The notes below the pieces were generated by a model. It was given only the letters and a program-made list of their open reading frames with translations. It did no database searches and was not told the DNA's origin. DNA of 64,000 nt. Origin: Cronobacter muytjensii ATCC 51329. GTDB lineage: Bacteria; Pseudomonadota; Gammaproteobacteria; Enterobacterales; Enterobacteriaceae. Shown in pieces: positions 1-8,530 of the stretch. Every line of letters starts with the position of its first letter. Position 1 is the stretch's first letter. Position numbers and translations under genes: made by a program. The stretch spans positions 248,001-312,000 of the forward strand of contig NZ_CP012268.1 of the NCBI RefSeq assembly GCF_001277195.1. The letters are read 5' to 3'.

Positions 1-1431
1 CTTCTGCGCTACGACGCCCGTGGCGAGCGCCTCGACGACGTGCGCTTTCACCCGGCCTGGCACCTGCTGATGCAAGGGCTGTGCGCCAACCGCGTCCATA
101 ATCTTCCCTGGAGCGAGACCGCGCGCGAAGGCGCGCTGGTGGCGCGCGCCGCGCGCTTTGTGCTGCATGCGCAGGTCGAGGCGGGCACGCTCTGCCCCAT
201 AACCATGACCTTCGCCGCCACGCCGCTGCTTCAGGCCCAGCTGCCGCCGCTGTTCGCCGACTGGCGCGCGCCGCTTGCCAGCGATCGCTACGATACCCAT
301 CTGCTACCCGGCGCCCAGAAACGCGGGCTGCTCATCGGCATGGGAATGACGGAAAAGCAGGGCGGCTCGGATGTACTCAGCAACACCACCCGCGCGGAGC
401 CTGTTTCCCGGCGCGGCGCGGGCGAAGCCTACCGGCTGGTGGGGCATAAATGGTTTTTCTCGGTGCCGCAAAGCGACGCGCATCTGGTGCTGGCGCAGAC
501 GAAAGGCGGGCTCTCCTGCTTTTTCGTGCCGCGGTTTCTGCCGGACGGGCAGCGTAACGCAGTGCGGCTGGAGCGCCTGAAAGAGAAAACTGGCAATCGC
601 TCAAACGCCAGCAGCGAGGCGGAGTTTCTGGACGCGCTCGGCTGGCTGCTGGGGGAAGAGGGCGAAGGCGTGCGCCAGATCCTGCGGATGGGCGGCATGA
701 CGCGCTTTGACTGCGCGCTCGGCAGCCACGGGCTGATGCGCCGCGCGCTGGCGGTGGCGCTCTATCACGCGCATCAGCGTCAGGCGTTCGGCAAAAACCT
801 TATCGACCAGCCGTTAATGCGGCAGGTGCTGGGGCGCATGGCGCTTCAGCTGGAAGGCCAGACCGCGCTGCTGTTTCGTCTTGCGCGCGCCTGGGCGCAG
901 CGCGAATCGCCGCATGAAGTGGCTTTTGCGCGGCTTTTTACGCCAGCGGCGAAATATAGCGTCTGCAAAGGCGGCATTCCGTTTGTGGCGGAGGCGATGG
1001 AAGCGCTGGGCGGTATTGGTTATTGCGAGGAGAGCGAACTACCGCGTCTCTACCGGGAGATGCCGGTCAACAGTATCTGGGAAGGCTCCGGCAATATCAT
1101 GTGTCTTGATGCGCTGCGGGTGCTGGCGCGCCAGCCGGGCGTGATGGAGATGCTGAGCGACGAGTTTGATGCGGTGAAAGGGCAGGACCGGCACTTTGAT
1201 CGCGCGTGGCGGCAACTGGCCGGGCAACTGCGTCGCCCGGATGAAGCGGCCGGGCGCGCCATTACCGGCCAGCTCTTTTTACTGGCGACCGGCGCTCAGG
1301 TGCTGCGTTCGCTGACGCCGCCGCTGGCGCAGGCCTGGTGTCGGATGATGCTGGATACCCGTGGCGACAGCCCGCTACCGGAACCGGTGCTGGCGCAGGC
1401 GCTGCTGCGCGCCACGGGCGGGGCAGGCTGA
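1..1431 (+). CDS. aidB: AidB, alkylation-response acyl-CoA dehydrogenase-like flavoprotein (5' end outside window)
   Basis: The frame is open from base 1 (LLRYDARGERLDD...), so the true start lies upstream; 476 C-terminal residues are present against about 540 in E. coli AidB, so roughly 65 are missing. The sequence shows the acyl-CoA dehydrogenase fold: the GMGMTEKQGGSD segment, the flavin-binding HKWFFSVP region, and the C-terminal helical domain with ALGGIGYCEESELPR and NSIWEGSGN. In E. coli AidB is a FAD and DNA-binding protein of the Ada adaptive response to alkylation, thought to shield DNA or inactivate alkylating agents. Its stop codon abuts the convergent chemoreceptor stop, the two sharing TGATCA. 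The following yjfN-bsmA-yjfP order supports the identification. Confidence 0.95.
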   Translation, partial: LLRYDARGERLDDVRFHPAWHLLMQGLCANRVHNLPWSETAREGALVARAARFVLHAQVEAGTLCPITMTFAATPLLQAQLPPLFADWRAPLASDRYDTHLLPGAQKRGLLIGMGMTEKQGGSDVLSNTTRAEPVSRRGAGEAYRLVGHKWFFSVPQSDAHLVLAQTKGGLSCFFVPRFLPDGQRNAVRLERLKEKTGNRSNASSEAEFLDALGWLLGEEGEGVRQILRMGGMTRFDCALGSHGLMRRALAVALYHAHQRQAFGKNLIDQPLMRQVLGRMALQLEGQTALLFRLARAWAQRESPHEVAFARLFTPAAKYSVCKGGIPFVAEAMEALGGIGYCEESELPRLYREMPVNSIWEGSGNIMCLDALRVLARQPGVMEMLSDEFDAVKGQDRHFDRAWRQLAGQLRRPDEAAGRAITGQLFLLATGAQVLRSLTPPLAQAWCRMMLDTRGDSPLPEPVLAQALLRATGGAG

Positions 1432-3363
1432 TCAGGCCTTGAGGCGGAACAGGCTCACCAGCTCGTTCAGGTGATGACCTTTCTCGCGCAGCACCTGTGC
1501 GGTCTGCTCGCTGCGCGTCACGCGCTCGGCATTGATGTGAGTGGCTTCGCCAATCTGATGCATGGCGATATTCACCTGACCAATACCCGCAGACTGCTCG
1601 TGCGAGGCGTGGTTGATCTCCGTGACCAACTGGTTGATCTGGCCGATACGGCCGATGATCGACTCCATCGCCTGGCGCGTCTGCTCAGACAGCGCATGGC
1701 CTTCGCTCACTTTGGCGAGCGTGTCGCTGATGAGCTGCTCTATCTCTTTGACCGCGTTGGCGCTGCGTGCCGCCAGCGCCCGCACTTCCTGAGCCACCAC
1801 CGCGAAGCCCTTGCCGTGCTCGCCCGCGCGCGCCGCTTCCACCGCGGCGTTTAACGCCAGGATGTTGGTCTGGAAGGCGATAGATTCAATCACGTGAGTG
1901 ATATCCGCGATGCGCTGGGAGGCGCTGCGGATGTCGTTCATGGTGGTCACCGCGTTGCTGACGGTCGCGCCGCCTTGCTGTACGGCGTCGGACGCTTCTT
2001 TCACCAGGCCCTGGGTCTGCTCCATGTTCGCGGCGTTCTGCTGTACCGTGGCCGCCAGTTGCTCCATGCTTGCGGACGTTTCCTCCACGCTGCTGGCCTG
2101 CTTGTTGATCTGCTCGCTGATCTCGCCGCTGTCGGACGCCAGCGCGCGGGTACCCTGGCTGATTTCGCCTGCGGCATCGCGCACCTGCGTCACGATCTGC
2201 TGTAAGCCGTTGCCGATGCCGTTAATGGCATCGATAAGCTGGCCGACTTCATCGTGACGACGGGTGTCGATGGTATCGCGCAGATCGCCTGCGGCGTACT
2301 GGCGCGCGAGCGTGATAACGTTACGCAGCGGTGTGGTGAGCCAGCGGCGAACGGTCCAGACAAAGGCGGCCGCAAAGAGCAGCGACACGATCACCCCGGC
2401 GGCGAGGAACTGGTTGCGCATGCTGTTCACGCCGCTGAGCAGCGTCGCTTTGTCTACTTCGCCCACAATCGCCCAGTTCCAGCCCGGCAGTTGCGTAAAG
2501 CTCAGCAGCGCGGTGCGGCCATCCGGCTTTTTCATCTCCAGCGTGCCTTGCGGCTGCGTCAGCACCGGGGTCAGGATCGCCTCCGGCCATGCCGGACGTT
2601 TGCCTTCTTCGCTCGGATGAAAAAGGAACTGGCCGTAGGTTTTGCCTGGCGCGCGGTTGATAACGTAGAAATGCCCGCTCTCACCAAGGCGACGGCTCAG
2701 GATTTTATTGCGCATCACCTGCCAGGAGTTGGTGATATCGACCCCGACGAAGAGGATGGCAATCACCTGGCCGCTGGCGTTTTTTACCGGTTCATACTGC
2801 GTGATGTAGCGTTTTCCGAACAGCAGCGCCAGGCCGCGGTAGGTTTCGCCTTTCATCACAGGCGCGAATGCCGGGCTTGCGGTGTCGAGCTGTGTGCCGA
2901 TAGCGCGGCTGCCGTCTTCTTTGCGAAGCGAGGTCGCCACGCGTACGAAGTTATCGCCGCTGCGCACAAACAGCGTAGCGATAGCGCCGGTACGGGCCAG
3001 AAAGTCGTCAGGCAGCGCGTTGTTTTCATGCAGGGACGTCTCGCCGCCCTTAAGCATCGGCACGCTAATGCCGTTAATGCTCTGCATCTGGCTGTCGTCG
3101 CGGCTGACAGGTTGCGGAATAAAGCTGTTAAAGAGTTTTGTGAAGCTCGCCACCTCTTCATTGAGGCTGCTGTCGAACATCTGCGCCATATCCACCACGC
3201 TGGTGGTCTGGTTATGCAGATCTTCGAGCGCCAGCGCTTCCAGCTGCTGGCTGGCTTTGTGACTTAAAGCAAACGTGAATAACAGGAAAAGCGCCGCTAC
3301 TGCGACGCCCGTGAGGAAGGAGAGCTTCGCGCCCAGTCCCCAGCGTTGAAATGAAAGTGTCAT
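1432..3363 (-). CDS. Methyl-accepting chemotaxis protein with periplasmic Cache-type sensor
   Basis: 643 residues. TM1 lies at about 13-33, then a large periplasmic sensor (about 35-318) of the Cache_3-Cache_2 kind, with LFVRSGDNFVRVAT and a repeat-like GHFYVINRAPGKTYGQFLFHP segment. TM2 is at about 319-337, a HAMP linker follows, and the methyl-accepting coiled coil carries the kinase-control hairpin (FQTNILALNAAVEAARAGE). It ends in ELVSLFRLKA with no NWETF-type CheR tether, so adaptation would need help from other receptors. Cache receptors typically bind small organic or amino acids; the ligand here is unknown. It is inserted between aidB and yjfN, which are neighbours in E. coli. A degenerate sigma-28 site lies upstream at 3398-3424. 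Confidence 0.93.
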   Translation of the reverse strand: MTLSFQRWGLGAKLSFLTGVAVAALFLLFTFALSHKASQQLEALALEDLHNQTTSVVDMAQMFDSSLNEEVASFTKLFNSFIPQPVSRDDSQMQSINGISVPMLKGGETSLHENNALPDDFLARTGAIATLFVRSGDNFVRVATSLRKEDGSRAIGTQLDTASPAFAPVMKGETYRGLALLFGKRYITQYEPVKNASGQVIAILFVGVDITNSWQVMRNKILSRRLGESGHFYVINRAPGKTYGQFLFHPSEEGKRPAWPEAILTPVLTQPQGTLEMKKPDGRTALLSFTQLPGWNWAIVGEVDKATLLSGVNSMRNQFLAAGVIVSLLFAAAFVWTVRRWLTTPLRNVITLARQYAAGDLRDTIDTRRHDEVGQLIDAINGIGNGLQQIVTQVRDAAGEISQGTRALASDSGEISEQINKQASSVEETSASMEQLAATVQQNAANMEQTQGLVKEASDAVQQGGATVSNAVTTMNDIRSASQRIADITHVIESIAFQTNILALNAAVEAARAGEHGKGFAVVAQEVRALAARSANAVKEIEQLISDTLAKVSEGHALSEQTRQAMESIIGRIGQINQLVTEINHASHEQSAGIGQVNIAMHQIGEATHINAERVTRSEQTAQVLREKGHHLNELVSLFRLKA

Positions 3364-3397
3364 AAATTAGCCCATGTGCGCTTAATATTCCGCACCT

Positions 3398-3424
3398 TCA
3401 ACGGCACGTGAGCGCTAACATTTA
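3398..3424 (-). promoter_or_regulatory. Degenerate sigma-28 (FliA) promoter of the Cache chemoreceptor
   Basis: Read on the minus strand: TAAA, exactly 15 bases, then GCCGTTGA, which matches the FliA -10 consensus GCCGATAA at 6 of 8 positions. It ends 34 bases before the start codon. Spacing and the -35 are exact but the -10 is poorer than at the other three chemoreceptor genes in this window. Confidence 0.45.
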
Positions 3425-3511
3425 GTGGCTAAATGTAACCATTTGTTTCAAGTTAAATTGATTTAGATCATTGCAAGGATAAATAAAATACAAAATTTAG
3501 CTAAAGAACGT

Positions 3512-3787
3512 TCAACTATAGATAATTGCCTGCACCCGCCAGTTATCGGGGCGGTGATTTTCATGCATCTGAATAATTCGATAATACGCCGCGCCCTGCT
3601 CGTCCGCTTTATAAGCGATGACTTTTTCTATCTCCTGCGGCGTGCCGGAAATATCATTGACCGAAATAACGCCGATTTCATTTAAGCCAGTGACCCGATC
3701 GGCGTTCACCTCTTCAGCGGACTGCGCGGAAGTGGTAATCAGACCCGCGGATAACAACAGCGACGTTAAAGCCAGCGATCGTTTCAT
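3512..3787 (-). CDS. yjfN: YjfN, small periplasmic DUF1471 (YhcN-like) protein
   Basis: 91 residues, the same length as E. coli YjfN. There is a signal peptide (about 1-23, ending in TSAQSA) and a single DUF1471/YdgH-RstA-McbA-type domain with the motif TGLNEIGVISV and a C-terminal YYRIIQMHENHRPDNWRVQAIIYS. Proteins of this family are small periplasmic or envelope stress proteins that affect biofilm and stress tolerance. The gene is followed on the same strand by the paralogous lipoprotein gene's region (bsmA lies upstream), separated by 135 bases, so the two are separate or weakly coupled. The exact molecular role is not evident from sequence. Confidence 0.88.
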   Translation of the reverse strand: MKRSLALTSLLLSAGLITTSAQSAEEVNADRVTGLNEIGVISVNDISGTPQEIEKVIAYKADEQGAAYYRIIQMHENHRPDNWRVQAIIYS

Positions 3788-3922
3788 TGTCAGCTCCCTT
3801 ACACCTGTTTCGATAAACGCAGCGCTCCGGTTCCCGGCGCAGTCCGAAAGCTATTGTGCAGCAGGTACGATCAATGCACGCAAAGCAGTGTAAATTTTGC
3901 TAAATAAAACGACGGCTTACGC

Positions 3923-4231
3923 TTACTTTCGGTACAAAATGGCTTGCGCGTGCCAGCGGCCCGGCAACAGGGTGTCGTCATTAGAGACCACCTGATAGTA
4001 ATCCGCGCCAGCGGCACCCGCTTGTGCGGCGATATCGCGCAGCGCATCGTCTGGCGAGCCATATTGCAGGGTGGTGACGGTGCCCATTTTCGTGAGCCCC
4101 TGCGTCTGGTAACGCTGGATCTCCTGTGGGTGATCCGCCACCGGCGGCGCAGGTTGCGGCGTGCCCTGCAGGGCGCTGCACGCGGTGAGTGTCGCCACCA
4201 TAAATAAAGGAATGAGCCGTCGCATAAGCAT
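3923..4231 (-). CDS. bsmA: BsmA-like biofilm/stress lipoprotein, DUF1471
   Basis: 102 residues. The N-terminus is a lipoprotein signal with the lipobox LTAC (Cys about 18), then a short linker rich in Pro and a DUF1471 domain (GLTKMGTVTT...AQAGAAGADYYQVVSNDD...WHAQAILYRK). It is a paralogue of the neighbouring yjfN product. E. coli BsmA (YjfO) influences biofilm formation under peroxide stress. The start could instead be the second Met (4225), which gives a more usual signal peptide. Position between yjfN and yjfP supports the name. Confidence 0.85.
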   Translation of the reverse strand: MLMRRLIPLFMVATLTACSALQGTPQPAPPVADHPQEIQRYQTQGLTKMGTVTTLQYGSPDDALRDIAAQAGAAGADYYQVVSNDDTLLPGRWHAQAILYRK

Positions 4232-4434
4232 TCTCGTTACCTCAGGCTTAGAGTGTAGTGAGTGTAAGGGAATCAGGGCGTTGAATATCCCGGTTTTGCC
4301 AGGTAAAGCGCGCTTTTTTCACTATAAAATTGCAAAAGCGTAATCCATCTCTCAACCCGCTAAAAACCCTTACGCGTTGCGCTCGTCTGTACATCATGGC
4401 ATACCTGCCGAATGACGTTGCGCAGGAGATAAGT

Positions 4435-5163
4435 ATGATCGAAATTTCAACACGGCGGTTTGCCGGCATCGAAGCGCTGCATGCCGCACCGGCAGGCGCG
4501 GATGCAATGGCGCTGCCGACGGTACTGTTTTATCACGGCTTTGCCTCGTCCAAAACGGTCTATAGCTATTTCGCCGTCGCGCTGGCGCAGGCCGGGTTTC
4601 GCGTAGTGATGCCGGACGCGCCCGATCACGGCGCGCGCTTTAGCGGTGACGCGGCGCGCCGCATGACGCAGTTCTGGCATATTCTTCACGCGGCCATCAC
4701 GGAATATCCGCGGCTTTATGACGCGCTGCGAGAAGAAGGGCTGGTGGCGGAAGGCAAATTCGCTATCGGCGGCGCGTCGATGGGGGCGATGACCGCGCTC
4801 GGCATTATGACGCATCACCCCGAAGTGCGGGCAGTCGCGGCGCTAATGGGCTCCGGTTACTTCACCTCGCTCTCCCATACGCTCTTCCCACCGGATGCCG
4901 GTGAGGCTGACGCCATTCGGGCCGCGCTGGCGCCCTGGGATGTCGACACGCAACTGACGCGCGTCGCGGATCGCCCCTTGCTGCTCTGGCACGGCGAAGA
5001 CGATGATGTAGTGCCTGTGGCGCAGAGCCAGCGTCTCGCCGACGCGCTGCGCGGGGGCGGGCTTGATGCGCATCTCACGTGCGCCTGGCAGGCGGGGGTT
5101 AAACACCGCATCACGCCCGAAGCGCTGGAGGCGGCAGTGGCCTTTTTCCGCCGCCATTGTTAA
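4435..5163 (+). CDS. yjfP: YjfP, alpha/beta-hydrolase esterase
   Basis: 242 residues from the ATG at 4435, preceded by AGGAGA; a longer in-frame start at 4330 adds a segment without homology and was not used. The alpha/beta-hydrolase features are the oxyanion HG (FYHGF), the nucleophile elbow GGASMGAMT, the Asp region HGEDDDVVP, and a C-terminal His in KHRITPEA. E. coli YjfP has carboxylesterase activity on short acyl esters; the natural substrate is unknown. In E. coli the ula ascorbate genes follow, here the rpsF operon follows directly. Confidence 0.9.
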   Translation: MIEISTRRFAGIEALHAAPAGADAMALPTVLFYHGFASSKTVYSYFAVALAQAGFRVVMPDAPDHGARFSGDAARRMTQFWHILHAAITEYPRLYDALREEGLVAEGKFAIGGASMGAMTALGIMTHHPEVRAVAALMGSGYFTSLSHTLFPPDAGEADAIRAALAPWDVDTQLTRVADRPLLLWHGEDDDVVPVAQSQRLADALRGGGLDAHLTCAWQAGVKHRITPEALEAAVAFFRRHC

Positions 5164-5274
5164 GCGCCGCGCCAGGCAAAAACGCCATTGCACTTTTTTT
5201 TACCAATTACCTTGAGTTTACCGGGGTGCGAAAGTAGAATGACGCGTCAATTTTTCAGCCGCCCTTTAATCACG

Positions 5275-5320
5275 TTCCTTGCCTCCCCGGGCCGCGGCTG
5301 ACCCAGACAGGAGGCTGAAT
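5275..5320 (+). promoter_or_regulatory. S6:S18 ribosomal-protein operon leader (autoregulatory RNA)
   Basis: Just upstream of rpsF, GCCTCC (5281-5286) pairs with GGAGGC (5310-5315), enclosing a GC-rich internal segment that holds CCG and GGG/CCC pairing. This matches the position and general form of the known leader that binds the S6:S18 complex and represses the operon. The identification rests on context and the outer stem; the exact bulge was not modelled. Confidence 0.6.
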
Positions 5321-5340
5321 AATCCGTAAGGAGCAATTCG

Positions 5341-5736
5341 ATGCGTCATTACGAAATCGTTTTTATGGTCCATCCTGACCAGAGCGAACAGGTTCCGGGC
5401 ATGATCGAGCGCTACTCTGCTGCCATCACTGGTGCAGAAGGCAAGATCCACCGTCTGGAAGACTGGGGCCGCCGTCAGCTGGCTTACCCGATCAACAAAC
5501 TGCACAAAGCACACTACGTTCTGATGAACGTTGAAGCGCCGCAGGAAGTTATCGATGAGCTGGAAACTACCTTCCGCTTCAACGATGCCGTTATCCGCAG
5601 CATGGTTATGCGTACCAAGCACGCCGTAACTGAAGCCTCTCCGATGGTTAAAGCGAAAGACGAGCGCCGCGAGCGTCGCGATGATTTCGCTAACGAAACC
5701 GCAGATGATGCTGAAGCTGGGGATTCTGAAGAGTAA
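5341..5736 (+). CDS. rpsF: 30S ribosomal protein S6
   Basis: 131 residues beginning [20 protein letters not shown], the standard S6 start, with the acidic C-terminal tail ([11 protein letters not shown]) that RimK extends with glutamate in enterobacteria. S6 binds S18 and 16S rRNA helix 22 in the platform of the small subunit. First gene of rpsF-priB-rpsR-rplI with gaps of only a few bases; RBS AAGGAG at about 5327. Codon use is strongly biased (CTG, CGT), as in highly expressed genes. Confidence 0.99.
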
Positions 5737-5741
5737 TTCTG

Positions 5742-6288
<547 letters not shown>

Positions 6289-6329
6289 TCGGTCACGGTC
6301 CATTAATACGACTTTGAGAGGATAAGGTA

Positions 6330-6779
6330 ATGCAAGTTATTCTGCTTGATAAAGTAGCAAACCTGGGCAGCCTGGGCGACCAGGTAAACGTTAAAGCGGG
6401 CTACGCTCGTAACTTCCTGGTTCCGCAGGGCAAAGCTGTGCCGGCTACCAAGAAAAACGTTGAGTTCTTCGAAGCACGTCGTGCTGAACTGGAAGCCAAA
6501 CTGGTTGACGTTCTGTCCGCTGCTGAAGCTCGCGCAGAGAAAATCAATGCGCTGGGCACCGTTACCATCGCGTCCAAAGCGGGCGACGAAGGTAAACTGT
6601 TCGGTTCCATCGGTACTCGCGACATCGCTGACGCTGTCACTGCAGCTGGCGTTGACGTGGCTAAGAGCGAAGTTCGTCTGCCGAACGGCGTTCTGCGTAC
6701 CACTGGCGAACACGAAGTGGACTTCCAGGTTCACAGCGAAGTATTCGCTAAAGTGATTGTAAACGTGGTTGCTGAGTAA
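6330..6779 (+). CDS. rplI: 50S ribosomal protein L9
   Basis: 149 residues: the N-terminal 23S-rRNA-binding domain (MQVILLDKVANLGSLGDQVNVKAGYARN), the long connecting helix (about 41-75) and the C-terminal domain ending HSEVFAKVIVNVVAE. L9 projects from the L1 side of the ribosome and helps keep reading frame. Last gene of the operon; a strong terminator follows at 6801. Confidence 0.99.
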   Translation: MQVILLDKVANLGSLGDQVNVKAGYARNFLVPQGKAVPATKKNVEFFEARRAELEAKLVDVLSAAEARAEKINALGTVTIASKAGDEGKLFGSIGTRDIADAVTAAGVDVAKSEVRLPNGVLRTTGEHEVDFQVHSEVFAKVIVNVVAE

Positions 6780-6800
6780 GTTCTTACTCGACTGCACGTA

Positions 6801-6832
6801 AAAACGCCGGCCTCGCGCCGGCGTTTTGCTTT
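6801..6832 (+). terminator. Intrinsic terminator of the rpsF operon, usable in both directions
   Basis: Perfect 11-bp stem AAAACGCCGGC / GCCGGCGTTTT with a 5-base loop (6801-6827), followed by TGCTTTT. The A-run on the left arm would also serve ytfB, which ends at 6852 on the other strand. Confidence 0.93.
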
Positions 6833-6851
6833 TCTGAGCCGCTGAAAATAT

Positions 6852-7430
6852 TCAGCGTACGCGTAAGAAACTGCCGTCCGGCTGGCGGGTAAACAGCACC
6901 TGCTGGTTATCGCCCGTATCAATGGTCAGCGCCGTCACGACGCCGCTGGCATTCTGACGCACCTGTACCATCTGCCCCTGCTGAAGATTACTGAGCGGCT
7001 TCCCGTCGCCTTCCACTTTTGCCATCGCATAGACATCTTCCGGCGGAAGATTATGGTCGCGGAACAGTTGCGCCAGCGTTTTGCCGGACTCTACGCGATA
7101 GGTGCGCCACTGCTGCTCAATATCGTTATTCTGGAAGGGTTGTACCGGCGCGCCGGAAGCGGGCTGCTGAACGTTCGCCTCAGGCGTTTCTGCGGGAGAG
7201 ACAGCCTGCGGCTGGACGGGCGGCTCCGGCGTGCGGTTGAAATCGAGTTCGGCGTCGCGTCGCTGCGGCGTATTCGGCGCGTCGGGAGAAGGCCATAGAA
7301 AGCACAGCACGATGACTATCGCGCAAAGAATAATGCCGCGTCGGTGTGCCGGGGGCAGCGGATCCATCAGCCGGATACGGTCCGGGGCGTGCCATATCTG
7401 CGCCAGCAGCGGTTTAATTCGTCCGGGCAT
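6852..7430 (-). CDS. ytfB: YtfB, OapA-family cell-division-associated protein
   Basis: 192 residues, somewhat shorter than E. coli YtfB (about 212). Domains in order: short cytoplasmic N-terminus, one membrane segment at about 30-47 (GIILCAIVIVLCFLW), a Pro/Gln-rich periplasmic linker, and a C-terminal LysM-like OapA domain (WRTYRVESGKTLAQLFRDHNLPPEDVYAMAKVEGDGKPLSNLQQGQ). E. coli YtfB localises to the division septum and binds glycan; the family was named for Haemophilus opacity-associated protein A. It lies between rplI and fklB as in E. coli. Confidence 0.9.
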   Translation of the reverse strand: MPGRIKPLLAQIWHAPDRIRLMDPLPPAHRRGIILCAIVIVLCFLWPSPDAPNTPQRRDAELDFNRTPEPPVQPQAVSPAETPEANVQQPASGAPVQPFQNNDIEQQWRTYRVESGKTLAQLFRDHNLPPEDVYAMAKVEGDGKPLSNLQQGQMVQVRQNASGVVTALTIDTGDNQQVLFTRQPDGSFLRVR

Positions 7431-7621
7431 GTCTTCTCCTCATTTACTCCAACGCTATCGCCGCGCCAGTGTACCATTATAGCGCGCTAACTGTTTGATG
7501 CCGGTAGTAAAGCGCGCATTCGTGAGCGCCACGGCATCCCGCGCGCCGGAGGATTATTTTACCCGACGTGGCGCTGCTGTTATGCTGCCCGCTAATTTTC
7601 CCATTGAGAAAGGATAACCCC

Positions 7622-8242
7622 ATGACAACCCCTTCTTTTGACACCATCGAAGCGCAGGCAAGCTACGGTATTGGCTTACAGGTCGGACAGCAACTGCGCG
7701 AGTCAGGCTTACAAGGGCTGCTGCCGGAAGCGCTGGTGGCGGGGCTGCGTGACGCGCTGGAAGGCAACCAGCCTGCCGTGCCTGTTGATGTCGTGCATCG
7801 CGCGCTGCGTGAGATCCACGAACGCGCCGATGCAGTGCGCCGCGAGCGCCAGCAGGAGATGGCAGTAGAAGGCCAGAAATACCTGGACGAAAACCGCGAG
7901 CGCGACGGGGTAAACAGCACCGAATCCGGTCTGCAATTCCGCGTGCTGACCCAGGGCGAGGGGCCGATTCCTTCTCGTAAAGATCGCGTCCGCGTGCATT
8001 ACACCGGCAAGCTTATCGACGGCACCGTATTCGACAGCTCCGTCGCGCGCGGCGAACCGGCGGAATTCCCGGTGAGCGGCGTTATCGCAGGCTGGATCGA
8101 GGCGCTGACTCTGATGCCGGTCGGCTCTAAATGGGAACTCACTATTCCGCACAACCTGGCTTACGGCGAGCGCGGCGCGGGCGCGTCCATTCCGCCGTTC
8201 AGCACGCTGGTATTTGAAGTCGAACTGCTGGAAATCCTGTAA
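7622..8242 (+). CDS. fklB: FklB, FKBP-type peptidyl-prolyl cis-trans isomerase (FKBP22)
   Basis: 206 residues from the ATG at 7622, preceded by AAAGGA; this gives the E. coli length. N-terminal helical dimerisation domain (about 1-95) and a C-terminal FKBP domain with VRVHYTGKLIDGTVFDSS, the active-site GWIEALTLMPVGSKWELTIP and YGERGAGASIPPFSTLVFEVELL. Catalyses cis-trans isomerisation of X-Pro bonds, acting as a cytoplasmic folding helper. Single gene with its own terminator. Confidence 0.96.
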   Translation: MTTPSFDTIEAQASYGIGLQVGQQLRESGLQGLLPEALVAGLRDALEGNQPAVPVDVVHRALREIHERADAVRRERQQEMAVEGQKYLDENRERDGVNSTESGLQFRVLTQGEGPIPSRKDRVRVHYTGKLIDGTVFDSSVARGEPAEFPVSGVIAGWIEALTLMPVGSKWELTIPHNLAYGERGAGASIPPFSTLVFEVELLEIL

Positions 8243-8252
8243 CGGTTTCCTG

Positions 8253-8279
8253 ATCCCCGCTGCGGCGGGGATTTGTTTT
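8253..8279 (+). terminator. Terminator after fklB
   Basis: Stem ATCCCCGC / GCGGGGAT with loop TGCG, followed by TTGTTTT. Confidence 0.9.
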
Positions 8280-8498
8280 CCCGTAAGTGAAATGACGCGA
8301 TTTTATTTTGATAATAAGCGGATTGCGGGTATTTTTGTGATGCATTTCGCGAAGTGAAAGTGATTTGCCACCCATTTTAAACATAAAATTAACATTATAT
8401 TTAAATCATAGTATTCAACCCTCCGATTCTTACCTAATATCGATGATGTTTTGCCAAGGACATCGTCATTTCGACGCGTAAATAGAGGCCAGCAGAGC

Positions 8499-8513
8499 CT
8501 CAACAACACAGAC
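8499..8513 (+). promoter_or_regulatory. CA-rich leader segment of cycA, candidate GcvB sRNA target
   Basis: CTCAACAACACAGAC lies about 20-30 bases ahead of the cycA start. E. coli cycA mRNA is repressed by GcvB, whose R1 region pairs with CA-rich leader sequence. GcvB itself is not in the window, so this is inferred by analogy. The rest of the 8280-8530 gap is AT-rich promoter DNA without a gene. Confidence 0.4.
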
Positions 8514-8530
8514 AGGTACAGGAAACGAAC

